This document shows positions 26,869 to 36,362 of a DNA stretch of 64,000 bases, one piece after another. The stretch covers positions 3,100,001 through 3,164,000 of the forward strand of contig NZ_CP138920.1 in assembly GCF_047123815.1 (NCBI RefSeq), read 5' to 3'. The notes under the pieces were generated by a model. The model made no database searches, was not told the origin of the DNA, and saw nothing but the letters and a program-made list of their open reading frames with translations. Position 1 is the stretch's first letter. Each line of letters starts with the position of its first letter. The translations under genes were made by a program, and so were the position numbers. Source of the stretch: Maricaulis sp017643475 (GTDB taxonomy: Bacteria > Pseudomonadota > Alphaproteobacteria > Caulobacterales > Maricaulaceae).

Positions 26869-29373
26869 ATGAAGATTTTCACTCTGCGTAATGTGTTGCG
26901 GACTGCCATGTGGGGCGGGATCGTCGCACTGGGCACGGCCCTCGTCGGCGCCATTGTGGCGGTTGTCTATGTGGTACGTGTCACAGCGGACCTGCCCGAC
27001 TATCAACAATTGGCGGAATACGAACCGCCGGTAATGAGCCGGGTGCATGCCGGTGATGGGCGCCTGATCGCGGAATATGCGCGTGAGCACCGCGTCTTCG
27101 TGCCGATCGAGAACATTCCCCAGAGCCTGGTCCAGGCCTTCATCTCGGCCGAGGACAAGAATTTCTATGAACATGGCGGGCTGGATTTTCGCGGCATTAT
27201 CCGTGCTGCCTTTGCCAATGTGCGCCATGTGATCCTTGGAGAACGCCTGGAAGGCGCCTCGACCATCACCCAGCAGGTGGCCAAGAACTTCCTGCTTTCC
27301 TCGGCTCAGCGCCTTGAACGCAAGGTGCAGGAGATGGTGCTGGCCCGGCGGATCGAACGTGCTTTTACCAAGGACCAGATCCTAGAGCTCTATCTCAACG
27401 AGATCTATTTCGGTCAGCGCGCCTACGGGGCTGCGGCGGCCGCGCTGAACTATTTTGACAAGTCCCTGGACGAGCTGACCCTGGACGAGGCCGCACTGCT
27501 GGCTGCGGTCGTGAACGGCCCGGCCCGTTTCCACCCGATCCGCCATCCCGAACGCACGATTGACCGGCGCAACTGGGTGCTTTCCCGCATGGCCGCCAAT
27601 GGCTACGTCACCGAAGAGGAAGCGCGCGAAGCGGCCCAGCAGCCGCTGCAGATCGCGGAGCGTCTGAGCGGTGATGATTATCTGGCAGCCGAGTATTTCG
27701 TCGAGAATGTTCGTCGCCAGGTTTTCTCCATGTATGGCGATGACGAGCTCTATCATGGTGGGCTCTCGATCCGGACGACGCTGGACACAACCATGCAGCT
27801 GGCCGCACGCCAGGCTCTGCGAGAGGGTCTAGAGACCTATGACCGTCGCCACGGCTATCGCGGCGAGCTGGGCCAGATCGAGCTGGAAGACGGCTGGGAG
27901 ACACGCCTCGAGGAGTTCACCCTGCCGCGCGATCTCGACGCCGGCTGGATCGGCGCAGTTGTTCTGTCGCTGACGGATGAAGCTGCCGAGATCGGCTTTG
28001 CTGACGGGACGCGTGGATCCATTCCCATGACCGCTCTGGAATGGGGACGTGAAACCCTGCCAGACGGCGAGCTGGGTCCTGTTGTTTCCACACCGTCCGA
28101 GGTGCTTGATGCCGGTAATGTGATCCTGGTGGAATCGATTGCTGACCAGGAAGACTATTCAGAAGGCCAGTTCGGCCTTCGCCAGATCCCGGCCATCAAC
28201 GGTGCGATCATGGCGATGGACCCGCATACAGGCCGTGTCCTGGCGATGATGGGCGGCTACAGCTTCCAGCACAGCCAGTTCAATCGTGCGACCCAGGCCC
28301 GGCGCCAGCCCGGATCTTCGTTCAAGCCGTTTGCCTATGCCGCAGCGTTGGACAATGGATATACGCCCGCCAGCCTGATCCTGGACGCGCCGTTTATTGC
28401 GACGGGTGGTCCGGATGAGCGTTTCTACATGCCCTCCAACTATGCCGAGCGTTATTACGGCATGTCGACGCTGCGCCTCGGGCTGGAACTGTCGCGTAAC
28501 GTGATGACGGTTCGCCTGGCCCAGGAAATGGGCATGCGCCCGATATCCGATTATGGTCAGCGCTTTGGAATTTATGACGAGCTGTCTCCGGTTCTCGCCA
28601 TGTCGCTGGGTGCGGGTGAGACGACGCTGCACCGCCTCGTGTCCGCCTATGCCACGCTGGTCAATGGCGGGCGCCGGGTCGAACCGACCATTCTCGACCG
28701 GGTTCAGGACCGGACAGGGTCCACGATCTTCGCCCATGAACAGCTCGATTGCGATACCTGTGACGTTGAGGAATGGACGCAGGAATTGCTCGAGCCCTGG
28801 TTCGAGGAAACGCGAACCGAGGTCGTTGACCCGGTGACGGCCTATCAGGTCGTGCATATGCTGGAAGGCGCTGTACAGCGCGGTACGGGCACGGCGCTGC
28901 GGTCCCTGGGCCGCCCGATGGGGGGCAAAACCGGCACGACCAATGATTTCCGCGATGCCTGGTTTGTCGGTTTCTCACCGGACCTGATTGTCGGCGTCTA
29001 TGTCGGCTTTGACACGCCCTATCAGCTGGGCAGTGGCGAGGCGGGAGGCCGTGTTGCCGCGCCGATTGCACGCGATTTCTTCAGCCAGGTGATCGGTGAT
29101 TATCCGGTCGCACCTTTCCGCGTTCCAGAAGGCGTGCGCCTGGTGCCGATCGACCGTCTGACCGGCGAGCCCGGTATTCTCGGCCAGTCCGGTGTGATCC
29201 TGGAAGCTTTCCGTCCTGGCACCGAGCCCTCGCGCCAGAGCGTGGACGAGGAAAGCGGTCTGTCCTTCGCCCGTTCCTCCGTCAGTGACCGTCCGCAGGA
29301 TGCGGGGCTCGAGGAGGGTGACGAGGAAGAGGAAGAAGAGGAGCTCGATGAGGAGCTGGGCGGGCTGTACTGA
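26869..29373 (+). CDS. mrcA: Penicillin-binding protein 1A
   Basis: Bifunctional class A PBP that polymerises and cross-links peptidoglycan, 834 residues from the chosen start. One N-terminal membrane anchor (about 12-40). The GT51 glycosyltransferase domain carries the catalytic Glu in SAEDKNFYEHGGLD, followed by EGASTITQQVAKNF. A 1A-type OB-like insert follows, then the transpeptidase with SSFKP (catalytic Ser), SRN in ELSRNVMTVRL, and KTGTT. The C-terminal tail is an acidic Glu-run. ATG 26869 matches the conserved N-terminus; ATG 26848 adds seven residues. Downstream neighbour is prfB, a conserved order. Confidence 0.96.
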   Translation: MKIFTLRNVLRTAMWGGIVALGTALVGAIVAVVYVVRVTADLPDYQQLAEYEPPVMSRVHAGDGRLIAEYAREHRVFVPIENIPQSLVQAFISAEDKNFYEHGGLDFRGIIRAAFANVRHVILGERLEGASTITQQVAKNFLLSSAQRLERKVQEMVLARRIERAFTKDQILELYLNEIYFGQRAYGAAAAALNYFDKSLDELTLDEAALLAAVVNGPARFHPIRHPERTIDRRNWVLSRMAANGYVTEEEAREAAQQPLQIAERLSGDDYLAAEYFVENVRRQVFSMYGDDELYHGGLSIRTTLDTTMQLAARQALREGLETYDRRHGYRGELGQIELEDGWETRLEEFTLPRDLDAGWIGAVVLSLTDEAAEIGFADGTRGSIPMTALEWGRETLPDGELGPVVSTPSEVLDAGNVILVESIADQEDYSEGQFGLRQIPAINGAIMAMDPHTGRVLAMMGGYSFQHSQFNRATQARRQPGSSFKPFAYAAALDNGYTPASLILDAPFIATGGPDERFYMPSNYAERYYGMSTLRLGLELSRNVMTVRLAQEMGMRPISDYGQRFGIYDELSPVLAMSLGAGETTLHRLVSAYATLVNGGRRVEPTILDRVQDRTGSTIFAHEQLDCDTCDVEEWTQELLEPWFEETRTEVVDPVTAYQVVHMLEGAVQRGTGTALRSLGRPMGGKTGTTNDFRDAWFVGFSPDLIVGVYVGFDTPYQLGSGEAGGRVAAPIARDFFSQVIGDYPVAPFRVPEGVRLVPIDRLTGEPGILGQSGVILEAFRPGTEPSRQSVDEESGLSFARSSVSDRPQDAGLEEGDEEEEEEELDEELGGLY

Positions 29374-29455
29374 CGTGTAGCGCCCGGCTTGTTTCCTCCG
29401 GCGAGCCTCTTTATCCCTGTTCGTTCACGTCCATGATGCCAAGCCGAGTCGATCC

Positions 29456-30584
29456 ATGCGCGCAGACATCCAGACCCTGTCCGATGAAATCCAGCAGGCC
29501 GTAGGCTTGCTGAGGAGGCGTCTTTGACTGGGATACAGCCCAGAAACGCCTAGACGAACTCACCGCCATGTCCGAAGCACCGGACTTCTGGAATGACAGT
29601 CAGAAGGCTCAGTCCCTGATGCGTGAACGCAACCGGCTGGACGATGCCATGACGGTCATCCAGGAAGCCGAGGTCGAGCTGTCTGATACACTCGAACTGG
29701 TCGAGCTGGCCGAGATGGAAGACGATGAGAGCATCGTCGAAGATGCCGTCGAGAGCCTGAAGACCCTGCAGGACAAGATGAAGCGCGCCGAGCTGGAAGC
29801 GCTGTTGTCCGGTGAGGCTGATGGCAATGACAGCTATCTGGAAATCCACTCCGGTGCCGGCGGCACGGAGAGCCAGGACTGGGCGTCCATGATGACCCGC
29901 ATGTATACACGCTGGGCCAATGCTCGTGGTTTCAAGGTCGAGGTCATCGAGGAACAGGCCGGCGAGGAAGCGGGGCTCAAATCTGCCACCCTGCTGATCA
30001 AGGGCGAGAATGCCTATGGCTGGCTGAAGACCGAGACCGGCGTCCACCGTCTGGTCCGGATCTCGCCGTTTGATTCCAGTGCCCGTCGCCATACCAGTTT
30101 CGCAAGCGTTGGCGCTTATCCACTTATCGACGACCAGATCGAGGTCGATATCGAGGAAGGCAAGGTTCGCACGGATACCTATCGCGCCTCCGGTGCGGGT
30201 GGTCAGCACGTCAATACGACGGACTCGGCGGTTCGCCTGACCTATGACATGCCAGGCCAGGAGCGACCCATCGTGGTGCAGTGCCAGAATGAGCGGTCCC
30301 AGCACAAGAACCGGGCCCAGGCCTGGGATATGTTGCGCGCCCGGGTTTATGAGATCCAGCTGGCTGAACGCGAGGCTGCGGCGCAGGCCGAGGCTGATGC
30401 CAAGACCGAGATCGGTTGGGGCCACCAGATCCGCTCCTATGTCCTGCAGCCCTATCAGATGGTCAAGGATCTGCGCACCAATGTGGAAACGTCCAATACG
30501 GGCGGTGTTCTTGATGGTGATCTGGACCAGTTCATGGCCGCTGCCCTGGCAGCGCGTGTTGGCGGTGAAGAGGAAGAGGCCTGA
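29456..30584 (+). CDS. prfB: Peptide chain release factor 2, with programmed +1 frameshift
   Basis: RF2 terminates translation at UGA and UAA. The gene is in two frames: 29456-29524 (23 codons from ATG) and, after a +1 shift, 29526-30584; the shifted product is about 375 residues. At the junction AGGAGG-CGT-CTT-TGA-C reproduces the classical RF2 frameshift site. The shifted frame continues DWDTAQKRLDELTAMSEAP without a stop, as in other RF2 proteins. The stop-codon recognition tripeptide SPF is in VRISPFDSSARRH and the catalytic GGQ in GAGGQHVNTTDSAVRL. Start ATG gives MRADIQTLSDEIQQ, fitting alphaproteobacterial RF2. Not a broken gene. Confidence 0.97.
29513..29528 (+). promoter_or_regulatory. 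prfB programmed +1 frameshift signal
   Basis: An internal Shine-Dalgarno-like AGGAGG lies 3 nt before CTT TGA C. When RF2 is scarce the ribosome slips +1 on CTT at the UGA and makes full-length RF2, a well-known autoregulatory loop. Confidence 0.97.
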
Positions 30585-30599
30585 GTTGGCGCGGATAAT

Positions 30600-30751
30600 C
30601 TTCCCCATTCATGGGGAAGTGGGCTCGCCGAAGCCTTGGCGTAGGCGAGGTCGAAGGGGGCGAGCGATAGCGAGCTAATCTCCGCGCTGACGCGCTCCGG
30701 TCCTTCCGCCTGCGCTTGAGCTACGGCAGAGCCACCTCCCAGGAGGGGAGG
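30600..30751. repeat. Intergenic palindromic element after prfB
   Basis: This non-coding stretch is bounded by CTTCCCC-ATTCAT-GGGGAAG (30600-30619) and CCTCCC-AGGAG-GGGAGG (30735-30751). It contains GGCTCGCCGAAGCCTTGGCG and GGGGGCGAGCGATAGCGAG. Similar short elements are scattered between genes in caulobacterial and sphingomonad genomes as I remember them. Only this copy is in the window. It separates the convergent prfB and regulator genes and may act as terminator. Confidence 0.5.
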
Positions 30752-30762
30752 ATTCGGTTCGC

Positions 30763-31065
30763 TCAGCCTCCATCTCCCAGCAGATCTGCAATGGCTTTCA
30801 CATAAGCCTTGAAGGCTATGCGTCCGGTCTTGGTGATGCGGGCGCGGGTGAGCGGTTTGCGGTCGAGGAAGCTTTTTTCGATCTCGATATAACCCGCGTC
30901 TTCAAGCTTTCTCAGATGCACGGAGAGATTCCCGCGCGTGGCTTCAAGCGCGCTGGCGAGCTCGGTAAAATCAGCCACTTCTGCATTGGTCAGATAGGTC
31001 ATGATACCCAGGCGCAAGCGCCCGTGGATCACTTCATCAATCTGGCCGATACCCTTGGACGCCAT
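30763..31065 (-). CDS. Small winged-helix regulator (HTH_34-like)
   Basis: A 100-residue DNA-binding protein of the MarR/ArsR-like winged-helix type. LRLGIMTYLTNAEVADFTELASAL begins the HTH, RGNLSVHLRKLEDAGYIEI is the recognition helix and the start of the wing, and RARITKTGRIAFKAYV closes it. No metal-binding cysteines are present. It begins 2 bp after the stop of the upstream membrane-protein gene, so the two are co-transcribed; such small regulators commonly control their membrane-protein partner. Confidence 0.85.
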   Translation of the reverse strand: MASKGIGQIDEVIHGRLRLGIMTYLTNAEVADFTELASALEATRGNLSVHLRKLEDAGYIEIEKSFLDRKPLTRARITKTGRIAFKAYVKAIADLLGDGG

Positions 31066-31067
31066 GA

Positions 31068-31697
31068 CTAGTCCGCCGTCTCCGACTGTTTGTCGGCCAC
31101 CCGCATCATGACCAGTCCAGGTCCGGCCAGCAGCAAGATGAGGGAAAGCGCGATCACCAGGACATAGGTTGGAGAATGCGCGGTCAAACCCAGCGCAATG
31201 GCGCCGACATACCAGCCCAGCGCGACAAGGCCGAGCCAGGCGCGCTTTCGCATCCGAAAGGCGAGATACCAGGCAACGCCCTGCAAAGCATAGATAAAGG
31301 GTGTGTAGAAATACCAGACGCCGCCATCACCCGTGCGGATATTGGCGACGATGAAGACGATGACCAGACATATATTCGCCACGCCTGCGCCCTGGAAGGC
31401 CGCTTCATAGGCCCGACGGACTGCGGTGTTGGAGCTCTGGCCCCGGTTTTTCCAGATGATCACGCCGAGGACAGCGAAGAAAGCCACGGTGCAGCCGATG
31501 ACGAAGGCGAGATATCCCAATCCGGACAGACCGATGATGCCGATGGCCGTTGCCCACTGCACCAGACCCTGGAAACCATAGATAATGCCCGCTGCGAGGA
31601 AGGATTGGCCCATGGCCTTGTTGGGCTTGTCCGGTGCGTCCGCAAGCGCGCGCATGAAAGCCAGGTCGTCGCGAACTGTCTCGATATCATCAGCCAT
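31068..31697 (-). CDS. Multi-pass membrane protein of unknown function
   Basis: A 209-residue integral membrane protein with about six hydrophobic segments after a ~30-residue soluble N-terminus (ETVRDDLAFMRALADAPDKP). Segments include YLAFVIGCTVAFFAVLGVII and VLVIALSLILLLAGPGLVMM. I do not recognise a named family. It is co-transcribed with the winged-helix regulator 2 bp downstream; this pairing is common in caulobacterial genomes as far as I recall, and suggests an envelope-related signal or housekeeping role. Confidence 0.75.
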   Translation of the reverse strand: MADDIETVRDDLAFMRALADAPDKPNKAMGQSFLAAGIIYGFQGLVQWATAIGIIGLSGLGYLAFVIGCTVAFFAVLGVIIWKNRGQSSNTAVRRAYEAAFQGAGVANICLVIVFIVANIRTGDGGVWYFYTPFIYALQGVAWYLAFRMRKRAWLGLVALGWYVGAIALGLTAHSPTYVLVIALSLILLLAGPGLVMMRVADKQSETAD

Positions 31698-31763
31698 GGC
31701 TTACCTTTCCATGCAGGAAGGAGGCGCCGGGATTGGCGCCTCCTTGTGAGGGTATGACCTGAT

Positions 31764-33002
31764 TCAGGCGTTTGCCGATGCGGTCTCCAGTTTGGCGGCT
31801 TTGGCGGCAGCCTTGGCTTCCGCTTTCTTACCGTAGCGGCGACCATTGAGCCAGGCACCGATCCACGTGCCGCGGACCAGCAGATGGTAAGTGCTGATCG
31901 TGACCGCCAGGGTGATGGCGTTGATCAGCAGGTATTTCACGACGCCCAGCATCTCGACATCATTGAGCCAGACCTGCAGAGCCATGACGATCGGCAGGTG
32001 CCAGATGTAGATCCAGTAGGAAGCATCAGCGACATAGCGGCGCGCCGGGCTTTCATTGGCAAACAGGGCGAGGCCCAGGCCGATGAAGGCAAAGCTGAAG
32101 CACCAGCCGGCCAACGAATAGGCGCCGGCATAGGCCCAGCTCTGCAGGCTGTCATCAGCCGGCATGAAGCTGGGAGCGAGGCCGATCATCTGCAGGCAGG
32201 TGACTGTCAGGGCGATGGCAACCGCCATATAGGCCCACCAGAACTTGCGGAATGTGTCGAGCAGCCCGCTCTGACCGTGCAGGATCCAGCCAAAGGCGAA
32301 ACCGGTGCCATAGGCGGTCAGTGCGATCATGTTCGGGTAAAGACCGATATCCGGCGTCGGGATGCCAAACCAGCTGTACCACATCTCGGTATTCATGAAG
32401 GCCAGGCTTGCCGGGATCGCCAGCAGGAGCGGCAGGAGCGGCGTGTGACCGATAAACTCGACGAGCGTGCCACCCGCAGCACGCATTTTCCCGGACGGAT
32501 CAACGACCGCGACAAGCAGACGGATGATGATTGCGCCAACATAGAAAATGCTCAGCAGGTAGAGGAACCAGAGATGGGTCAGGGGAAAGTTTTCTGCCGT
32601 CAGCGGCGGATCTTCCGGCGCTTCCGGGGCTTCGCCCCCATTGGCCTTGATCGCGCCCCAGACAATGACCGTGACGATCAACATCAGGATCGGGAACCAG
32701 AACGTGGCGAGGGGAGCAAACACGCGTTTGAAGCGATCAAAGGCAAATCCGATCGCACCACGTTTTTGCCAGGCGAGGCGCGCGAAAAAGCCGGCGAGGA
32801 TAAAGAAGAGCAGCATGCGGAAGATGTGGGGCACATAGAAAGTCAGGCCAAAGGCGGCGCTGCTGTTGGCGTCATGGGTGATCCACACGGGGAAGTCACT
32901 CGGGATGAATGACATGCCGGCGTGCAGGAACACGCCCAGCAAGAGTGCGAAACCGCGAACGGCGTCGAGGCCGTGCAGACGGTTGGTCGGGGAAGAGGTC
33001 AT
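31764..33002 (-). CDS. Acyltransferase 3 family membrane protein (OpgC-like)
   Basis: Integral membrane acyltransferase of the Acyl_transf_3 / OpgC (MdoC) type, 412 residues, with about ten membrane segments. Hallmarks: GLDAVRGFALLLGVFLHA at the N-terminus with the conserved Arg and His, FFILAGFFARL, and LTHLWFLYLLSIFY. OpgC succinylates periplasmic glucans; relatives acylate other surface sugars, so the acceptor is open. The C-terminus is a Lys/Ala-rich cytosolic tail (KKAEAKAAAKAAKLETASA). It lies 66 bp upstream of the membrane-protein gene on the same strand. Confidence 0.85.
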   Translation of the reverse strand: MTSSPTNRLHGLDAVRGFALLLGVFLHAGMSFIPSDFPVWITHDANSSAAFGLTFYVPHIFRMLLFFILAGFFARLAWQKRGAIGFAFDRFKRVFAPLATFWFPILMLIVTVIVWGAIKANGGEAPEAPEDPPLTAENFPLTHLWFLYLLSIFYVGAIIIRLLVAVVDPSGKMRAAGGTLVEFIGHTPLLPLLLAIPASLAFMNTEMWYSWFGIPTPDIGLYPNMIALTAYGTGFAFGWILHGQSGLLDTFRKFWWAYMAVAIALTVTCLQMIGLAPSFMPADDSLQSWAYAGAYSLAGWCFSFAFIGLGLALFANESPARRYVADASYWIYIWHLPIVMALQVWLNDVEMLGVVKYLLINAITLAVTISTYHLLVRGTWIGAWLNGRRYGKKAEAKAAAKAAKLETASANA

Positions 33003-33150
33003 TTGATTGCTCCGTTACGTGTTGAGTAGGATGTTACACAGACAAGTTTAAAAATCAAACACGTTTTCAATAGCCGGAGCGACGAAAAGGGATGACGCGC
33101 GCTGCCGGGGAGGGTAAGTCTCTATAAAGAAACAGCTTCAGAGGATTTCG

Positions 33151-33933
33151 ATGGTCGATGTCGTGGCACAGAACCGAACGGCTTGGAACAGGGAATCAGC
33201 GTCCGGAGAAGGTGAGTGGAGCCAGCCCGTTGATTTGGAAACTATCGAGCGGGCACGCCGGGGCGAGGTAGAGGTAATCCTCACACCCAACCGCATCGTT
33301 CCGCGTAACTGGTTTGGCGAGCTGGCGGGTGCACGTGTGCTTGGACTGGCATCCGGAGGCGGCCAACAGGTTCCTGTACTGGCCGCGGCCGGCGGACAGG
33401 TGACCAGTTTTGACAATTCGGACGAACAGCTTGCTCGCGACCGTGAGGTTGCTCGACGTGACGGGTTATCTGTGCTGTTCGAGCAGGGCGACATGATGGA
33501 TCTCTCGCGCTTTGATCCGCAGAGTTTCGATCTCGTTTTCAATCCGGTCTCCACGATTTTCGTGCCCGATGTCGAACGCGTGTGGCAGGAGGTTCGCAGG
33601 GTCCTCAAGCCGGGCGGTCGCCTGCTTACTGGCGTGATGAACCCGGCTTTCTACATGTTCGATCACGACGCCATCGAGGCCGGTGCCGAACCGGTCGTGA
33701 AATTCCAGTTGCCGTTTGATGACACCCGACATCTCGACAAGCAGGGCCTCGACAAGCGAATCGCCGCACAGGAACATCTTGAGTTCTCCCACACGCTGGA
33801 CAGCCTGATCGGAGGCCTCCTGCGGTCCGGTTTTGTGTTGCGCGACTTCTACGAGGACAACTGGAGCGATGAGGCCACGCCGCTCAACAAATTCATGAAA
33901 GTCTCTTTTGCCATGCTGGCAGAGGCGGTTTGA
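33151..33933 (+). CDS. Class I SAM-dependent methyltransferase
   Basis: Cytosolic methyltransferase of 260 residues. Motif I is VLGLASGGGQQ near residue 63-73, motif II is the acidic SFDNSDEQL, GDMMDLS is the adenine-binding loop, and FDLVFNPVSTIFV with EVRRVLKPGGRLL is the post-motif region. This pattern (Methyltransf_11-like) does not reveal the acceptor molecule. AGAGGA lies 6 bp before the ATG. It is monocistronic by position: 148 bp from the divergent acyltransferase and about 170 bp from the next gene. Confidence 0.88.
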   Translation: MVDVVAQNRTAWNRESASGEGEWSQPVDLETIERARRGEVEVILTPNRIVPRNWFGELAGARVLGLASGGGQQVPVLAAAGGQVTSFDNSDEQLARDREVARRDGLSVLFEQGDMMDLSRFDPQSFDLVFNPVSTIFVPDVERVWQEVRRVLKPGGRLLTGVMNPAFYMFDHDAIEAGAEPVVKFQLPFDDTRHLDKQGLDKRIAAQEHLEFSHTLDSLIGGLLRSGFVLRDFYEDNWSDEATPLNKFMKVSFAMLAEAV

Positions 33934-34106
33934 CCAGATTTGTAAGCCTAAACCGGGGCTATCTGTCGAGACACGATTTAACAGTTTCGGGACAAGATTG
34001 GAGAGGATTGGAGATCAGTCTGCCGGACAGAAGGTGAAGAGACCGCGACCGGTGTTCGCGGCCAGTGTTCACACGTTCTCTCAGATGGCTGCCCGAGGTC
34101 TCCAAC

Positions 34107-35747
34107 ATGCTTACGCGCCTATTCTCCATTCTTCTTGCCCCGGTCCTGCTGACGGGACTGTGTCCTGTCGCCAGCGCTCAGACAGGCCATGATTGGTCGC
34201 ATATCGATGCCTATTTCGAAGAGACCGACAGCGCGACGACGCCGGCCGCGGCGGTCGCCGTCATGTGGCAGGGCGAGTGGATCCATCGAGCCGTCGACGG
34301 CATGGCGGATATCGAGAACGCCATTCCGGCCGACGCGGAGAGCGGGTTTAATCTCGCATCGCTGACCAAACACTTCACGGCCTATGCCATCCATTCCCTT
34401 GAGGCGGAGGGCCATATCGAGCTTGACGCGTCCATTTCCAGTTATCTACCGGAGTTGCCAGATCGCGGCGTGACGGTTCGCGATCTCATGGTGCAGATTT
34501 CGGGACTGGCTTCGCCGTCTGCGAGGCGTTTGGGGGTGTTCGCCGGTGGCCGGCGCGAGGGATTGCTGGATATGTATGCTCGCCTGCCACAGGCCAACGA
34601 GCCGGGCAGTTTCTGGGCATACAATAACAATAACTATGATTTGCTCAGCATGATCGTGGAGCGCGTCAGTGGCTGGTCACTGCCTGAATACCTGTCAGAA
34701 ACAACGTTCGGGCCACTCGGCATGACGGGAACCTATTTCCCGTATGGCCCCCAATACAGCCGGGAGAATCGAGCCTTCGGTTATCGGCAAGTCGACGGAG
34801 GTTATCGCAATCTCGACACGGTTGACGCTGTGCAGAGCCTGGTCGGCGCAGGCGGGCTGTATTCTTCGCTTTCGGACATGATGACCTGGTCGCAAGTCGT
34901 CTTGGCTGGCGGAGGCGCCATGGACGGGTTGCGCATGGAGGGGCTCTATAGTGACGGCATGCCGACAAGTTATGGTGCTGGCCTGAATGTTTCCGGCGAG
35001 GGGCATGGCACCATTTTCGAACACGGCGGAACCAGTGGAGCGACCAGCACTTACGTCATGTACTATCCTGCAGCGCGTAGTGTGGTCATCGTTCTCATCG
35101 CGTCAGACATCTATCACGGGCGTGGCGGGGCCGAGCGCATCACGCATGCGATCCGCGATGAGATGTTCGAGCGTTTCACGCATGAGCGGCCTCTTCAGGA
35201 CGAGCCTCCGAGAGTGACAGGCCCAAACGCCGAACTTGCCGCGCAACTTGTTGGGCAGTGGTTTGGAGAGGTGAACGGCCGGGTACAAGTCGCCGACATG
35301 GAGATTAATGAAGCGGGTGATCTGGCCCTGCGTTTCTTTGATGGCTTTCAGTTGAACCTGCAACCAGTTGCGGAAGACAGCTTTGTTAGCCCGGATGTGC
35401 CATGGGCACGTGTTACGCTGCATGAAGGGCAGCTGCTCCTGTGGATGCAGCAAAAGTCTCTCGGCCAGCTTGCACCGGTCAGGGCGAATTCCGCGCTGCC
35501 AGTGACACGCAGACATACCGGGCGTTTCGTTTCATTCCTCCTTGGCGACGCCGCGTGGCATATTCAGGTCGACGGTGAGGATGTGCTCGCTACGTCCCCT
35601 TCCGGCAGAGCCTATACATTGACGCGCTTTACGGATGGCATTTACGGGAACACCCAATCCAATCTGGCGTTACAAATGATGGAAGAGGGGTGGATGCTCG
35701 GCGGTGGCCAGCTGCCGGACATTCTCTTTCGGAAAAGCACTGACTAG
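34107..35747 (+). CDS. Beta-lactamase-like serine hydrolase, secreted (second copy)
   Basis: Same superfamily as the gene at 8908 and a similar layout: signal peptide (about 1-24, ending ASA), catalytic domain, then a ~190-residue beta-rich C-terminal part; 546 residues. Catalytic motif SLTK gives Ser85 and Lys88; the Tyr motif is YNN (AYNNNNYDLL) in place of YSN; the third motif is HGG in FEHGGTSGATS. ATG 34107 is favoured because the signal peptide starts there; a GTG at 34065 is possible. No regulator gene is adjacent, unlike the first copy. Substrate unknown. Confidence 0.88.
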   Translation: MLTRLFSILLAPVLLTGLCPVASAQTGHDWSHIDAYFEETDSATTPAAAVAVMWQGEWIHRAVDGMADIENAIPADAESGFNLASLTKHFTAYAIHSLEAEGHIELDASISSYLPELPDRGVTVRDLMVQISGLASPSARRLGVFAGGRREGLLDMYARLPQANEPGSFWAYNNNNYDLLSMIVERVSGWSLPEYLSETTFGPLGMTGTYFPYGPQYSRENRAFGYRQVDGGYRNLDTVDAVQSLVGAGGLYSSLSDMMTWSQVVLAGGGAMDGLRMEGLYSDGMPTSYGAGLNVSGEGHGTIFEHGGTSGATSTYVMYYPAARSVVIVLIASDIYHGRGGAERITHAIRDEMFERFTHERPLQDEPPRVTGPNAELAAQLVGQWFGEVNGRVQVADMEINEAGDLALRFFDGFQLNLQPVAEDSFVSPDVPWARVTLHEGQLLLWMQQKSLGQLAPVRANSALPVTRRHTGRFVSFLLGDAAWHIQVDGEDVLATSPSGRAYTLTRFTDGIYGNTQSNLALQMMEEGWMLGGGQLPDILFRKSTD

Positions 35748-35760
35748 TGCGACACAAATG

Positions 35761-35794
35761 AAAAAACGGCGGAGCTTTCGCTCCGCCGTTTTTT
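35761..35794. terminator. Strong bidirectional terminator
   Basis: A 15-bp perfect stem (35761-35775 with 35780-35794) carries a TTTC loop and A-/T-runs at both ends. It serves the serine hydrolase on + and the bactofilin gene on the minus strand. Confidence 0.95.
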
Positions 35795-35819
35795 AGAAGT
35801 CAAACTCGTCCTGGTTCAG

Positions 35820-36362
35820 CTAAGCTGAGGACTTGCTCGCCAGCGGTGGCTCAAGAGACGTCACGGAAGACGAGGACTTGCCCGGAGCCGGCGGGATGTC
35901 GGCGGACTTGTTCGCGGCCTTGGGGGCAGAAGCGGGTGCGCCACCGCCGGATTTCTCGCTCAGCGGATCAGAGGCATGGCGGCAGTGGCCATCGAAGAAT
36001 GCGCCGCTCTCCACGGAGAGGGCAGCATGCACGATATCGCCTTCGATGCGTGCGGTGGAGGCAAGCTGTACCTGGCGGGCGTGAACCGAACCGGTCACGC
36101 GGCCACGGATGACAACCGTCTCGGCCATGACTTCGCCATTCACATTCGCTTCTTCACCGATGATCAGGGAGCCTGCGCGGATGTCGCCGTCGACGGTGCC
36201 GTCCAGCTGGACTTCGCCTTCGGAAACGATGGAACCGGTCAGAACCAGGTCACCGGAGAGAATGGATGGAGCTTTCGATTTCATGGCATTCCTTTTTGGC
36301 GCTGCAGCTGGTTGATGCATCGGATCGGAGTTGGAGGTGTCTTTGTTACTCTTATTGAACAT
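35820..36362 (-). CDS. bacA: Bactofilin
   Basis: Polymer-forming cytoskeletal protein of 180 residues. The central beta-helix domain (about 33-130) shows the regular hydrophobic/Gly ladder (GSIVSEGEVQLDGTVDGDIR, VVIRGRVTGSVHARQVQL). Both ends are disordered and Pro/Ser/Ala/Lys-rich. Bactofilins recruit peptidoglycan enzymes to stalks or bud necks in caulobacterial relatives. The first 11 bp overlap the end of the upstream M23 peptidase gene, so the two are translated together. In Hyphomonas a bactofilin and an M23 peptidase (LmdC) are reported to act together, which fits this arrangement. Confidence 0.94.
   Translation of the reverse strand: MFNKSNKDTSNSDPMHQPAAAPKRNAMKSKAPSILSGDLVLTGSIVSEGEVQLDGTVDGDIRAGSLIIGEEANVNGEVMAETVVIRGRVTGSVHARQVQLASTARIEGDIVHAALSVESGAFFDGHCRHASDPLSEKSGGGAPASAPKAANKSADIPPAPGKSSSSVTSLEPPLASKSSA

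Noticed and set aside
29525..29527. In-frame TGA near the start of prfB read as a disruption
   Set aside because: It is the conserved programmed frameshift stop with the proper slip site and upstream AGGAGG, not a mutation.
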